From contig JAIEOW010000110.1 in assembly GCA_019750095.1 (NCBI GenBank), forward strand, positions 1-37,121: a DNA stretch of 37,121 nt. The letters are read 5' to 3'. The stretch's first letter is position 1, and each line of letters starts with the position of its first letter. Origin of the DNA: Phycisphaerales bacterium (GTDB lineage Bacteria; Planctomycetota; Phycisphaerae; Phycisphaerales; UBA1924). The notes beneath the pieces are model-generated. The model saw only the letters and a list, made by a program, of their open reading frames with translations, was not told where the DNA came from and did not search any database. Positions 18,732 through 26,973 of this stretch are shown piece by piece. A program made the position numbers and the translations under genes.

Positions 18732-19091
18732 CTACAGCCCGAACATCGGCCGAGGAAAGGCATCGCCGGTGGCCGCTTGATAGGCCTTGGTGCGATCGAG
18801 GAGCTGGCCCACGACATCTCTCGCGACGGCTTCGTCACCGGCGGCGTTGACCAGCATCGCGAGCCCGAGCGCGAGATGGCCGACGTGGGTGTCGTTGCCG
18901 AGCATGCCGAGCATGCCGTGCCGGAGCAGCACCGCCCGCGCACGCTCAGCGGCCGCGGCGTTGGCCGGATCGCGCTGCTCAAATCGCCGCGACCACTCGA
19001 TGGGACAATCGTTCGCTTTGTTCTCGACACGCTTGGTGATCAAGGCGGTGCGTGCGGATTCCAGTCGAGCGATTCGGGCGCCAAGGCGCAT
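18732..19091 (-). CDS. Hypothetical small protein
   Basis: The ATG ending at 19091 gives 119 residues and has AGAGG seven bases upstream, which supports a real gene. It is helical and Ala/Arg-rich ('RLGARIARLESARTALITKRVENKAN', 'AAAAERARAVLLRHGMLGMLG'), with no signal peptide or membrane helix. I do not recognise a family. It runs the same way as the HARE-like gene upstream (19220-19555), with a terminator between them, so the two are not one transcript unit. It lies between Rhs debris and tRNA-Glu. Confidence 0.5.
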   Translation of the reverse strand: MRLGARIARLESARTALITKRVENKANDCPIEWSRRFEQRDPANAAAAERARAVLLRHGMLGMLGNDTHVGHLALGLAMLVNAAGDEAVARDVVGQLLDRTKAYQAATGDAFPRPMFGL

Positions 19092-19163
19092 GGTGGGACC
19101 TCTGTTGTCTAACCATGCCGTGCTCAAGGGATCGCTCGGCCATGACCGTTCGGGGTCACCCCA

Positions 19164-19190
19164 CCGAAGAAAGACCCCGCAAGCGGGGTC
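19164..19190 (-). terminator. Intrinsic terminator after the HARE-like gene
   Basis: GACCCCGC-AA-GCGGGGTC forms an 8-bp perfect stem (19173-19190). On the minus strand it is followed by TTTCTTC. It starts 30 bases after the stop of the minus-strand gene ending at 19220 and precedes the next minus-strand gene. The stem and T-rich tail fit a rho-independent terminator. Confidence 0.75.
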
Positions 19191-19219
19191 GATGAATGTC
19201 GGGATGTGTGGGTGACGGA

Positions 19220-19555
19220 TCAGCTGTTTGCCACAAATACCCCGCGCTCGGTCTTCCTGAAGCGAGCATCCTTGCCCTTGGCGGCGATCTCGCGGATGAT
19301 CGCGGCGTAGAGCGTGGCCTCGGGCGTCTTGCCGCCGGGGCTTTTCCAGAGACCCTTGGCTCGTGCGGCCGGGCTTGAGCTAAAGGTCGCACCCAGTTCA
19401 AACGACAAGCCCGGTGTAGCCAGCGCATCGAACGACGGAGCCGACGGGCGAGCGCACCCGGGCGGGCCCCACGTGGGGCAACCTGGCCCAACCGTGGCCA
19501 AACCCAGCGCCCCCGCCGCGTCGGCCGCTTGAGCGATCAGCGCGTCCCCATCCAC
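19220..19555 (-). CDS. Truncated HARE-HTH (HB1/ASXL-type) domain protein
   Basis: The last 47 residues, '[20 protein letters not shown]' and onward to '[15 protein letters not shown]', match the second half of the HARE-HTH domain. That winged-helix module occurs in restriction enzymes, RNA polymerase delta subunits and stand-alone bacterial proteins. The first half, which should read like 'LDAAAxVLxExGxPMxxxEIVxxM', is absent. In its place are about 65 Pro/Gly/Ala-rich residues with no helical pattern. The start (a GTG ending at 19555) has no clear ribosome binding site. I think the gene is a truncated or rearranged remnant, though a short functional protein cannot be excluded. Confidence 0.5.
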   Translation of the reverse strand: MDGDALIAQAADAAGALGLATVGPGCPTWGPPGCARPSAPSFDALATPGLSFELGATFSSSPAARAKGLWKSPGGKTPEATLYAAIIREIAAKGKDARFRKTERGVFVANS

Positions 19556-19692
19556 AGAGTCACGGCGCGATCCATGCGACGCAGTATCCGACGCAGTGGC
19601 GGCGCCAAAAGCGGCGCAGTAACAAGCCGCACCAGAGCGCAGCAGACAGCATCACGTGTCGCAAGTCTTGGAGTGGCGGAAGGTTAGGGCGA

Positions 19693-19717
19693 TAAGTCGT
19701 TGCGATGCAACGACTTA
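19693..19717. terminator. Perfect 11-bp hairpin just downstream of tRNA-Glu
   Basis: TAAGTCGTTGC-GAT-GCAACGACTTA is a perfect 11-bp inverted repeat with a three-base loop, 15 bases past the tRNA 3' end. It could end tRNA transcription, but it lacks a T-run on the tRNA strand. It could also be an attachment or transposon-end palindrome, since the accessory stretch begins here. Confidence 0.45.
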
Positions 19718-19731
19718 GAAAATACCCAGAA

Positions 19732-19806
19732 TGACCCCGATGGGATTCGAACCCATGTCACTACCGTGAAAGGGTAGTGTCCTGGACCAGGCTAGACGAC
19801 GGGGCC
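19732..19806 (-). tRNA. tRNA-Glu (anticodon TTC)
   Basis: Read on the minus strand it folds as a full cloverleaf. The acceptor stem is GGCCCCG/CGGGGTC with discriminator A. The D arm contains GTCTAGCCTGGTCCAGGAC. The anticodon stem ACTACC/GGTAGT closes the loop CTTTCAC with anticodon TTC, and the T arm has GGTTCGAATCC. The 3' CCA is not encoded. tRNA genes are frequent integration sites, and the accessory stretch 16800-19731 lies on its 3' side. Confidence 0.97.
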
Positions 19807-19937
19807 TCGGCTCACGGCTTGGCCGTGGGACGGGCCAATCCTAGGCCGGTCCGGGCCGATTTCCTCCCCGTGGCGAGTGCCGATCGGCTCGTTTTTCGGA
19901 CCTAGATTCGCCCCCCGCGTCTGCCGATACCCGAGAT

Positions 19938-20462
19938 ATGACCGGTTCTGACACACCCTCCAGCGCGTCCGAGATCGCTTCGGCTCAGGCCCAGATCAAT
20001 CCGCAAGCGGCAGGCGGCCCAGTGGTTGCCGCTGGCCCGGCGGCAACAGTGCCCGGGCGGAGTGGCGCTCTGCGTGCTGTGAAGCGCACGCTATTTGCGC
20101 TCGCCGGACTTGGCGTGTTCTTCGGCGTGGCGAGCTTCATCAAGCCCGCGCCGAGGCAGGCGTCGGCGAGTGTGCCCAATCCCGTGCAGTTGACCATCCC
20201 GGTGACGGCACTTGGCGAGCACCCCAAGGGGTGGAAGGTGCTGGGAACCTTGCAGGGCAAGAACTTCCTCGTTCGCGCGTACGCATCGCCGGAGGGGCCG
20301 CGTTACAGCGTGTACTCAACGGCCGGCCAGTTGCTGCAGGCCGATCTGCCCGCCGACGAGGTCTATCGCGCGTTCCCTGAAGCCGACCTTCAGAACATGC
20401 GGCTTGAGCCCGGAGTTCCCAGCAACGCGCTCATGCTCCACTCGGGCGCGATTGGCGACTGA
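19938..20462 (+). CDS. Hypothetical membrane-anchored protein
   Basis: This 174-residue protein has an Ala/Pro-rich cytoplasmic N-terminus of about 50 residues. One membrane helix follows (about 51-68, 'TLFALAGLGVFFGVASFI') after a basic 'RAVKR'. The remaining domain is about 95 residues, with a beta pattern 'GWKVLGTLQGKNFLVRAYASPEGPRYSVYSTAGQLL' and 'LPADEVYRAFPEADLQNMRL'. The positive-inside rule puts the C-terminal domain outside the cytoplasm. I do not recognise a family. It sits alone between tRNA-Glu and the convergent oligopeptidase gene. Confidence 0.65.
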   Translation: MTGSDTPSSASEIASAQAQINPQAAGGPVVAAGPAATVPGRSGALRAVKRTLFALAGLGVFFGVASFIKPAPRQASASVPNPVQLTIPVTALGEHPKGWKVLGTLQGKNFLVRAYASPEGPRYSVYSTAGQLLQADLPADEVYRAFPEADLQNMRLEPGVPSNALMLHSGAIGD

Positions 20463-20490
20463 TCGAGATTCGACGCAGCCGTGCGGGCGC

Positions 20491-22221
20491 TCAGCCCATG
20501 GATTCAAGCTCTCTTCGCACCGCGTCCATGACGCGCCCGATCTGCGCCGGGCCAACGTCAAACGGCACGCCCGCCGCGGCGAACAGTTCCGGCAGCGGCC
20601 TCGATCCGCCGAGCGAAAGTGCCGCGGTGTAGCGCTTGATTGCGCCAGCCCGATCGCGCTTGGCGCTCAGCCAGATCTGCAGCGCGGCGAGTTGCGCGAA
20701 TCCGTACTCGATGAAATAGAACGGCAAGCCGAAGAAGTGCAGAATCCGATGCCACTCCACGCGCTCAAGATGCTCATGGCCCGACCAGTCGAAACCCGGC
20801 CCATAGCGGTGCATGAGCTCGAGCCAGAGCTCGCTCAACCCATGCCGATCGATCCCCGGCGTGGCGTATAGGCGATGCTGAAACTGATCGCCCACCGCGA
20901 CCGTCGCCATGCGACCGAGCAGGGTCTCGATATGGGTGACGCTCACCCGTCGAGCTTCGTCGGGAGCATAGAACTCGTCATAGGTGTCGTGACCAAGCAG
21001 CTCAAGCGCCGTCGACGCGACCTCGGCAAACTCGACGGGCACTTCCGTTCGATACGCCAGCAGCGGCTCATCGCGTGTGAGCAGCGCGTGCAGCGCATGC
21101 CCGGCCTCGTGCAGCAGAATGTCCACGTCGCGCTGGATGCCCGCGGCGTTCATGAAAATGAACGGCAGCCGCATCCGCTCACGAAACGCAAGGTATCCGC
21201 CCGGCGCTTTGCCCGGGCGTGCCTCCAGATCCAGGCAGCGCGGGCGGTTGTGTCCTGAATCATCCTGCAGCGCATCAAAGAGCCCGCCGAGCTTTGGGTC
21301 CATCCGATGGATCATGCGGCTGACGCCGGTCATGAGCTGATCAGCGGTCTGGAAGGGTCGCAGCGGGGGGCGACCTTGAACATCAACCAGCGCATCCCAT
21401 GGCCGCAGGGTCTCGACGCCCAGTGCCCGCCGCCGCGCCTGCATGCGCTCGCGCAAGAGCGGAGTCACATGCTCCGCGACACCCTTGGCAAAGGCGTGGC
21501 AGTGCTCGGGCGTGTAGTCAAAGCGGTGCTTGGCCTTGAACATGTAGTCCGCAAAGCCCGCGCATCCGGCGTTGCGTGCCATCTGCTGGCGCAGCGGGAT
21601 CATCTGCTCAAAGAGCGCGTTCAGCGGATCGGCATCCGCGGCCCGCCGCTTCGCCCCGGCAAGAAAGGCCCCTTCACGGACCGAGCGATCCTGGTCCTCC
21701 GCGAACTTCGCAAGCGACGAAAGCGGCAGTGTCTGCCCGGCAAACTCCACCACCATCGCGCCCGAGATGCGGGTGTATTCCTGATCCAGCTCCGAGAGCT
21801 GGGCCTCGATCATGACGTTCTCTTCGCGATACAGATCGACCGAGCCGCGAATGGCGCGAAGCAACACGCCGTAACGCACAGGATCAAGGTCGCGCACCTG
21901 TGGCGCGCTCGCGATCTTGCGATCAAGAGCGAACGCTACGCGACGCAGCTCGGGCCGCACCTTGGCCATGAAGTCGGCATAAGCCCCGGTCGCGCGCTCG
22001 TCGCTGGTGTTGCAGGTCATCTCGATCTCGAGCGTGCTCATCGCCTCCGACGCCGCGGCGTCCAGCTCGCTGCGATCCAAGATCAGCGCTTCCAGGCAGC
22101 GCACGCAGTGCAGCTCACGATCGATCAGCTCGCGAGACAGCGGCTCGAGCTCGGACCACTTCCTGAAATCAAGCCCTTCGGGCACGAAGTCGGAAGCTCG
22201 CTTGAACGGCGGAAGAATCAT
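20491..22221 (-). CDS. M3 family oligoendopeptidase (PepF-like)
   Basis: The ATG ending at 22221 gives 576 residues and has GGGAG seven bases upstream; a start 45 bases earlier has no such site. The zinc motif 'LLHEAGHALHALL' (HExxH at about 371-375 from this start) and the later 'VPVEFAEVASTALELLG', which gives the third ligand Glu, identify an M3 metallopeptidase of the PepF subgroup. 'FRERMRLPFIFMNA' before the motif is also usual in this family. It should cut short peptides in the cytoplasm. It is the last gene of a minus-strand cluster that also includes a site-2 protease. Confidence 0.93.
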   Translation of the reverse strand: MILPPFKRASDFVPEGLDFRKWSELEPLSRELIDRELHCVRCLEALILDRSELDAAASEAMSTLEIEMTCNTSDERATGAYADFMAKVRPELRRVAFALDRKIASAPQVRDLDPVRYGVLLRAIRGSVDLYREENVMIEAQLSELDQEYTRISGAMVVEFAGQTLPLSSLAKFAEDQDRSVREGAFLAGAKRRAADADPLNALFEQMIPLRQQMARNAGCAGFADYMFKAKHRFDYTPEHCHAFAKGVAEHVTPLLRERMQARRRALGVETLRPWDALVDVQGRPPLRPFQTADQLMTGVSRMIHRMDPKLGGLFDALQDDSGHNRPRCLDLEARPGKAPGGYLAFRERMRLPFIFMNAAGIQRDVDILLHEAGHALHALLTRDEPLLAYRTEVPVEFAEVASTALELLGHDTYDEFYAPDEARRVSVTHIETLLGRMATVAVGDQFQHRLYATPGIDRHGLSELWLELMHRYGPGFDWSGHEHLERVEWHRILHFFGLPFYFIEYGFAQLAALQIWLSAKRDRAGAIKRYTAALSLGGSRPLPELFAAAGVPFDVGPAQIGRVMDAVRRELESMG

Positions 22222-22266
22222 GACCGGCTCCCATCGCTGAACCAAACCACGTGATTTCGATCGCAC

Positions 22267-23121
22267 TTACGGCTTGCCCGGCGTCGGGGTCGCCATGCTC
22301 TGCAAGACCACACCCAGCAGCACGCCAAGCTGCACAAACACCCAGATCCCCGCGTGCATCGCCAGCAGCACCACGCTCACGCGCCGATCACGACGAAAGA
22401 GCGCCATCAGCATCAGAAAGTACACGCCCACCGCCAGAATCAACTTCGCGCTCTTGTCCAGCCACTCATAGGGCAGGTGCACCGGCAGATTCAGCACCAG
22501 CACAAATGTCGCAAAGGCCAGCAGCATGCGGGCCGCCACCAGATCGATCTTCGTGAAGCGCTCGCCCACGTACTTCGCCGTGCACCACACCGCGGCAACG
22601 CCCGTCGCCGTGTGCAGAATGCCAGAGTAGATCGCCAGCACCACCATCGCGCCCGTGACCACCCAACCCGATCCGTTCGGTACAGCAAAGCCCGCGCAGA
22701 TGCCCGCCGAAATGAGCACGACTCCGCCCAGAATTCCGACCAGCTTTGGCGTGCCGCCGGGACGAACAAACTCTGGCCGCTGATCGCCGGTGGGCTTCGG
22801 TGGTTCGATCTCTTCCACGCCCAGCGCAGGGCTGATCACCCGGTTGGCCTTCAGGTCATATCCGCACGCAAGGCAGACCACCGCGTCGCTCGCCATCGCC
22901 TTGCCGCAGTTCGGGCAGCTCTCGGCGGTCAGATCAAGAATCGATGCTTCGCTCTGGTGCCCGCCCGCAGGGCGAGCGGTCGGAATCGCATCTTGCGGGT
23001 GCGGCTCAAGCGGTATGTGAGCGTCATCGCCAGGCGACTTCACCGCATCCGGCGACGTGGACGCGGTCTCAGCTTTGGGCTGCGCCGCGGGATCAAGTGG
23101 ATTGTGCGGTTCGTCGGGCAC
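22267..23121 (-). CDS. Zinc-ribbon membrane protein
   Basis: The 284-residue protein starts with a disordered, Pro- and acid-rich stretch. A four-cysteine zinc ribbon follows, 'CPNCGKAM...CLACGYDL', near residues 70-95. Four or five membrane helices follow, ending in a short tail. This layout (cytoplasmic ribbon plus helix bundle) is common in planctomycetes, but no function is known. It is 9 bases after the ApgM-like gene and 45 bases before pepF. Co-expression with two protease genes might mean a membrane sensor or scaffold; that is inference. Confidence 0.7.
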   Translation of the reverse strand: MPDEPHNPLDPAAQPKAETASTSPDAVKSPGDDAHIPLEPHPQDAIPTARPAGGHQSEASILDLTAESCPNCGKAMASDAVVCLACGYDLKANRVISPALGVEEIEPPKPTGDQRPEFVRPGGTPKLVGILGGVVLISAGICAGFAVPNGSGWVVTGAMVVLAIYSGILHTATGVAAVWCTAKYVGERFTKIDLVAARMLLAFATFVLVLNLPVHLPYEWLDKSAKLILAVGVYFLMLMALFRRDRRVSVVLLAMHAGIWVFVQLGVLLGVVLQSMATPTPGKP

Positions 23122-23130
23122 CGGATAAGT

Positions 23131-24474
23131 CTATTTCACTCGCCGACCCACGCGGACCCCGGCCTGCCCGCCCTTCAGGAAATACTCCATGAGCTGGTCT
23201 CCCGGGCGGATCTTCAGGTCGCTCGCCAGCGCCGACCGCTCATGAAATGGCCGAGGCACCACCGACCGCACCCACGCCCCAGCCATCACCAGCGGCACCG
23301 GCGCAGGATCGCTCTTTCGCGTAGCGATCGACGCAACGCAATCCGGCAGAACCAACATGCGCCACCCCGTGGCATTGGCATCGCGCTCGGCATCGCCAAA
23401 TCTCTCCAGCGCCCGCATCACCGGCCCCACCACATGACGATCGATCTCTTCGATCGCCACGATCTTCGCCGCCAGATCTCCCGCACGGCTCGCCTCGTGC
23501 GGCGCATCCACATGGCAACAGACCAGATCAAAATCATCGAGTGCACCGCACGCCGCCCGCCCTTGGGCGGCATAGTCGGTATCGAGCGAACATGTCATTC
23601 CCGGCACATCCAGCCGATCCCACCCGATCAAGGTCGCGAGCCCGCTGGAAACATCCGCCGCATTGATCATCGCGCCACGCACGCCGAAGCGGTCAGCGAA
23701 ACTCTGCAATCGGGGCGTGCGCCCATGGCCCCAGATCCATGCCATGTTCGCGGGGCGCTTCCCGGCCACTCTTCGCGCCGCGTTGATCGGATGCGTCGCC
23801 AGGTAACCACGCGAAAGCTCAATCAATCGGCACAGCACGTCCGCCGCGTCCTCGCCAGCACTCGTGCCCTGCGTAAGCCCGGCGATCGGCGCGGGCAGAT
23901 GCTCGACCCAGGGGCTGCCGACGATCTCCTGTGGCGGCGCAGTCTCCACCTGTTGATACTCCCGCCCGCGCCCCGTGCGTGAGCCCGATGAGTCCACAAG
24001 CAACCCCCGGCCGTGTTCCCCGCCGATGAGCGTGTATGCCCCCATCAGCTCCGGCTCGTGCAACTTCCAATACGCTCGCAGGTCATCGAACAACGTGCGC
24101 GACTCCGCACCCGTGATCGCACCGATCGAAGCATCCAGCAATCGAGCGTCATCCTCATGCTGGCCGTCGCTCGCGGCAACCAGATCGACATGAAACACCC
24201 AGTCGATCGGATCGAGCGTCAGACCCATCGCCGCAGCTTTCAGAGGTGCACGCACCCCAGGGTGCAACCCCGGGTCATACCCAAGCAGCGACATCCAGCA
24301 CACCTCGTGGTCGGCATCGCACCCATTCGGCGTCAGCGCGGCCGTGCCCACCCGTCCGATCTGGGCCAGCACATCGAGATTCGGCGTGCGTGCAACTTCG
24401 ATCGGCGTCCGCCCATCGAGCTCGTCCAGAGGCAGGTCCGCCGCCCCGCCCGCGATGATCACCGCATTTTTCAC
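23131..24474 (-). CDS. ApgM-like protein (archaeal-type phosphoglycerate mutase family), likely inactive
   Basis: The 447-residue protein (GTG start with GGGGGAG upstream) matches the archaeal-type cofactor-independent phosphoglycerate mutase family over its whole length. 'TPNLDVLAQIGRVG', 'SLLGYDP', 'HPINAARRVAGKRPANMAWIWGHGRTP' and 'GWDRLDVPGMTCSLDTDYAAQGRAA' are family landmarks. Active members have a PDGAAD-like start, Ser as nucleophile, an HVEAPDEASHxGD segment and LPDHPTP...KTH. Here those read 'AGGAAD' (residues 8-13), Ser62 kept, 'HVDAPHEASRAGD' (321-333) and 'LPDCVAS...TRK' (376-387). So at least five of the expected metal ligands are changed, while the fold landmarks survive. I infer a pseudoenzyme. 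It lies in an operon with two proteases. Confidence 0.82.
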   Translation of the reverse strand: MKNAVIIAGGAADLPLDELDGRTPIEVARTPNLDVLAQIGRVGTAALTPNGCDADHEVCWMSLLGYDPGLHPGVRAPLKAAAMGLTLDPIDWVFHVDLVAASDGQHEDDARLLDASIGAITGAESRTLFDDLRAYWKLHEPELMGAYTLIGGEHGRGLLVDSSGSRTGRGREYQQVETAPPQEIVGSPWVEHLPAPIAGLTQGTSAGEDAADVLCRLIELSRGYLATHPINAARRVAGKRPANMAWIWGHGRTPRLQSFADRFGVRGAMINAADVSSGLATLIGWDRLDVPGMTCSLDTDYAAQGRAACGALDDFDLVCCHVDAPHEASRAGDLAAKIVAIEEIDRHVVGPVMRALERFGDAERDANATGWRMLVLPDCVASIATRKSDPAPVPLVMAGAWVRSVVPRPFHERSALASDLKIRPGDQLMEYFLKGGQAGVRVGRRVK

Positions 24475-24506
24475 GTGCTTGAACGCTCCCCCGAGGTGTC
24501 AGGGCA

Positions 24507-25220
24507 TCAAGGTCCCACGCCCACCAGCTTCAACGCCCCCGCAATCAGCCCGATCCCCAGCGCGCTCGCCAGAAACGCCATCGGATACAGCACCCGCCCG
24601 ACAAAGAAGAACGCCAGCACGAACAGGAACATCGAGATGAACCGCCCCGCATCACTCTGCACAAACCGCCCATACCGCTCCGACACCCCCGCGAGGATCG
24701 TCGATCCATCCAGCGGCGGCACCGGAATCAGGTTGAACAATGCCAGCGCGATGTTGATCCACGCCCCGACAAAGCAGAACACCGCCATCCGAAGCTGCGG
24801 CGACGCCGTCGACGAAATCTCCATCGCCTGAATCCGCTCCAGGTCCGCCGCCGTCACGAATGCCCCGATCACCCCGCCCACCACGATGCACGCGATCGCC
24901 AGCGACAGATTCATCACCGGCCCGGCGAGCGCGACCATCACGAAGCCGTACTTCCCACGCATCCGAGACGGATCCACCGGCATCGCTCCGCTCGGCAGCC
25001 CCACAAGCACGAACATGATCACGCCCATCGCCCCCATGTGCACCAGAGGGTTCCAGGTCATGTGCCCGGAATCGATCGGCGTCGGATCACCACGACGAAC
25101 CGCCGTCCACCCGTGGGCCAGCTCGTGCAGCAGCACCGAGACGATCCCCCAAATGCACCACGCCCCGAGCACCACGGGGCCAAAGGTGTTCAGAAAGTTG
25201 GTGAACCAGAAGCCGGTCAT
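24507..25220 (-). CDS. Site-2 protease family protein (peptidase M50)
   Basis: The ATG ending at 25220 gives 237 residues. 'LHELAHGWTAVRRGD' holds the HExxH zinc motif inside the second membrane helix, and 'TWNPLVHMG' follows. The usual third ligand Asp is within 'PPLDGSTIL' near the C-terminus, as in other short M50 proteins. At least five hydrophobic helices are visible. These proteases cut membrane-anchored regulators, but the substrate is not visible. The upstream frame continues for over 300 bases without a Met supported by a ribosome binding site. The gene precedes the ApgM-like gene by 32 bases and is divergent from the gene at 25439. Confidence 0.88.
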   Translation of the reverse strand: MTGFWFTNFLNTFGPVVLGAWCIWGIVSVLLHELAHGWTAVRRGDPTPIDSGHMTWNPLVHMGAMGVIMFVLVGLPSGAMPVDPSRMRGKYGFVMVALAGPVMNLSLAIACIVVGGVIGAFVTAADLERIQAMEISSTASPQLRMAVFCFVGAWINIALALFNLIPVPPLDGSTILAGVSERYGRFVQSDAGRFISMFLFVLAFFFVGRVLYPMAFLASALGIGLIAGALKLVGVGP

Positions 25221-25438
25221 GAAGAGAGATCGCAGACGCTCGGCAAGATCACGCCAGGAAAAGGGGGGACTCGAACCTTGCCGATTGTACTTCGGCGCAC
25301 AGGCAAGGATCGCCACAACGCGTATGAACCAGGCAAATTCAACACGTGCCGACGCCGGAGCCACTCTGCCCGTCCCCGTCGCGTTTTTCACCCTCGGCGA
25401 AGTGGGGATTTTCCGCCCGTCGCGCCGATACGGACCCA

Positions 25439-25924
25439 ATGCCGCACGCATTCCCACCGCCAGCCCAGGCCGAAGCATCGATCGACATCGACACCCTGCT
25501 CCCGATCGTGGTGGGGGCTCATCCGCGAGCCGAGCTGAGCGATCGCCCGATCGCCATGGTTCTGCGTGACGAGATCGCACGCCGAATCGCCGCCCGTTTT
25601 CCCGGCAAAAAGGCCCACGCCCCGCTCCAGCCGCTGGTGCTGACCGACGTCTGGTACCTCAACGACCAGTCACTCCGCACCTGTCCCTGCGTCTGCATCG
25701 GCTCCCCCGGTGTCAACGCCCTGAGCGCGTACCTCGGCGACAAACTGCCCAGTGCCTATGTGGTCGACGAAACCCTCATGATCCAGCTCGATCTGGAACT
25801 CACCGAGCTCACGGCGTGCTGCTGGGGCGTCTCCCCCGCCGCAACCGGTGCCGCCATCCGGGCCTTCTGCGACAAGTACCTCGACGCCTTCCTCGATGCG
25901 GCGCTCCGCGAGCAGGAGGGGTGA
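25439..25924 (+). CDS. Hypothetical protein
   Basis: The ATG at 25439 gives 161 residues; the frame is open further up but that part overlaps the divergent gene's leader. No family is recognised. Visible parts are 'PLVLTDVWYLNDQSLRTCPCVCIGSPGVNALSAYLGDKLPSAYVVD', which is likely a Rossmann-like strand-loop-helix, and 'GAAIRAFCDKYLDAFLDAAL' as a C-terminal helix. Three cysteines cluster in the middle ('CPCVC'). It might bind metal or nucleotide. It precedes a HAD phosphatase by about 58 bases on the same strand. Confidence 0.6.
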   Translation: MPHAFPPPAQAEASIDIDTLLPIVVGAHPRAELSDRPIAMVLRDEIARRIAARFPGKKAHAPLQPLVLTDVWYLNDQSLRTCPCVCIGSPGVNALSAYLGDKLPSAYVVDETLMIQLDLELTELTACCWGVSPAATGAAIRAFCDKYLDAFLDAALREQEG

Positions 25925-25981
25925 AGTGACGGCTTGGCATTGGGTGGTCCGCTGGTCCCCAGCGGATTCATACCCTCAGCC

Positions 25982-26923
25982 ATGCGATCTTCCTCGACAT
26001 CCCGCCGCTACGACCTCCTCGCCATCGATCTCGACGGCACGCTCCTCGACCCCGCCGGCAACATCTCCGCACAGTGCGCTCGTGCCATTGAGCGGGCCAT
26101 GGCTCAGGGCGTCCGCGTCGTCGTCTGCACTGGCCGCGGCTTCAATGAGTGTCGCCACATCACAAGCCGCATCGGCCACGTCGATCCGATTGTCGTCGCC
26201 GGCGGAGCGATGATCGCCGACGCACACAGCGGGCGCACCATCCATCGCTTCACCATGGATCAGGACCTCGTCCGCCGCCTGGTCGCCAGCATGACCGCCC
26301 CCACGCCGCTCGCACCGCACGGCCACGCGGCGCTCATCCTGAAAGACATCTGCGGCGTCCGCGATTCGGGTCTCCATGACGGGCACGACTATCTGGTCGT
26401 CTCTCAACGCGGCGAGGCTGGCATCGATCCCATCAGCCGCTGGTGGTTCAAAGAGCACGACATCGCCATCCACGTTGTGCCCTCGCTTGAGCTCGACGAG
26501 CACCCCGAGCACACCGTCCGCGTCGGCATCTGCGGCACCCGCCGCCTCACCGCATCTATCGCCGAAGAACTGCGCACCCGTTTCGAAGGGCAAGTGACCT
26601 TCCATCACTTTGGCGCCGTGGTCCCCGGCACCCGCGGCGAAACCGATGACGACCGCATCCTCATCCTCGAGGCCTTCGACCGTCAGGTGAACAAGTGGAA
26701 CGCCATCCGCTGGCTCGCCGACCGCGACAACATCGCCCACGAACGCATCTGCGCCATCGGCAACGACATCAACGACATCGACATGCTCCGCAGCGCAGGC
26801 CTCGGCGTCGCCATGGGCAACGCCATCCCCGAAGCCGCCGCCGTCGCCCACCGCCACACGCTCGACAACACCAGTGGGGGGGTCGCCCACGCTATCGACC
26901 GCGTGCTGAGCGGCGAGTGGTAG
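25982..26923 (+). CDS. HAD-superfamily hydrolase, Cof type
   Basis: The ATG at 25982 gives 313 residues. Motif I is 'AIDLDGTLLD' (Asp16 nucleophile, Asp18 acid). Motif II sits near 'VVVCTGRGFNE'. Motifs III and IV are in 'NKWNAIRWLADRD' and 'AIGNDINDIDMLRSAGLGVAMGNA'. The long cap insert (about 100-215) places it in the Cof/IIB subgroup, which dephosphorylates sugar phosphates or similar. A substrate cannot be read from sequence. It is transcribed with the hypothetical gene upstream and rsmA downstream. Confidence 0.92.
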   Translation: MRSSSTSRRYDLLAIDLDGTLLDPAGNISAQCARAIERAMAQGVRVVVCTGRGFNECRHITSRIGHVDPIVVAGGAMIADAHSGRTIHRFTMDQDLVRRLVASMTAPTPLAPHGHAALILKDICGVRDSGLHDGHDYLVVSQRGEAGIDPISRWWFKEHDIAIHVVPSLELDEHPEHTVRVGICGTRRLTASIAEELRTRFEGQVTFHHFGAVVPGTRGETDDDRILILEAFDRQVNKWNAIRWLADRDNIAHERICAIGNDINDIDMLRSAGLGVAMGNAIPEAAAVAHRHTLDNTSGGVAHAIDRVLSGEW

Positions 26924-26973
26924 TCGTGCCGACACTTGAATAGACCGCTCTCGACCTTGTCTATCGTCGCCCC

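Noticed and set aside
19153..19744. Short CGGGGTCA matches near the tRNA 3' end as an attachment site
   Set aside because: Eight bases are too few; the copy at 19153 is near a terminator stem of similar sequence, and no longer match to the tRNA end was found.
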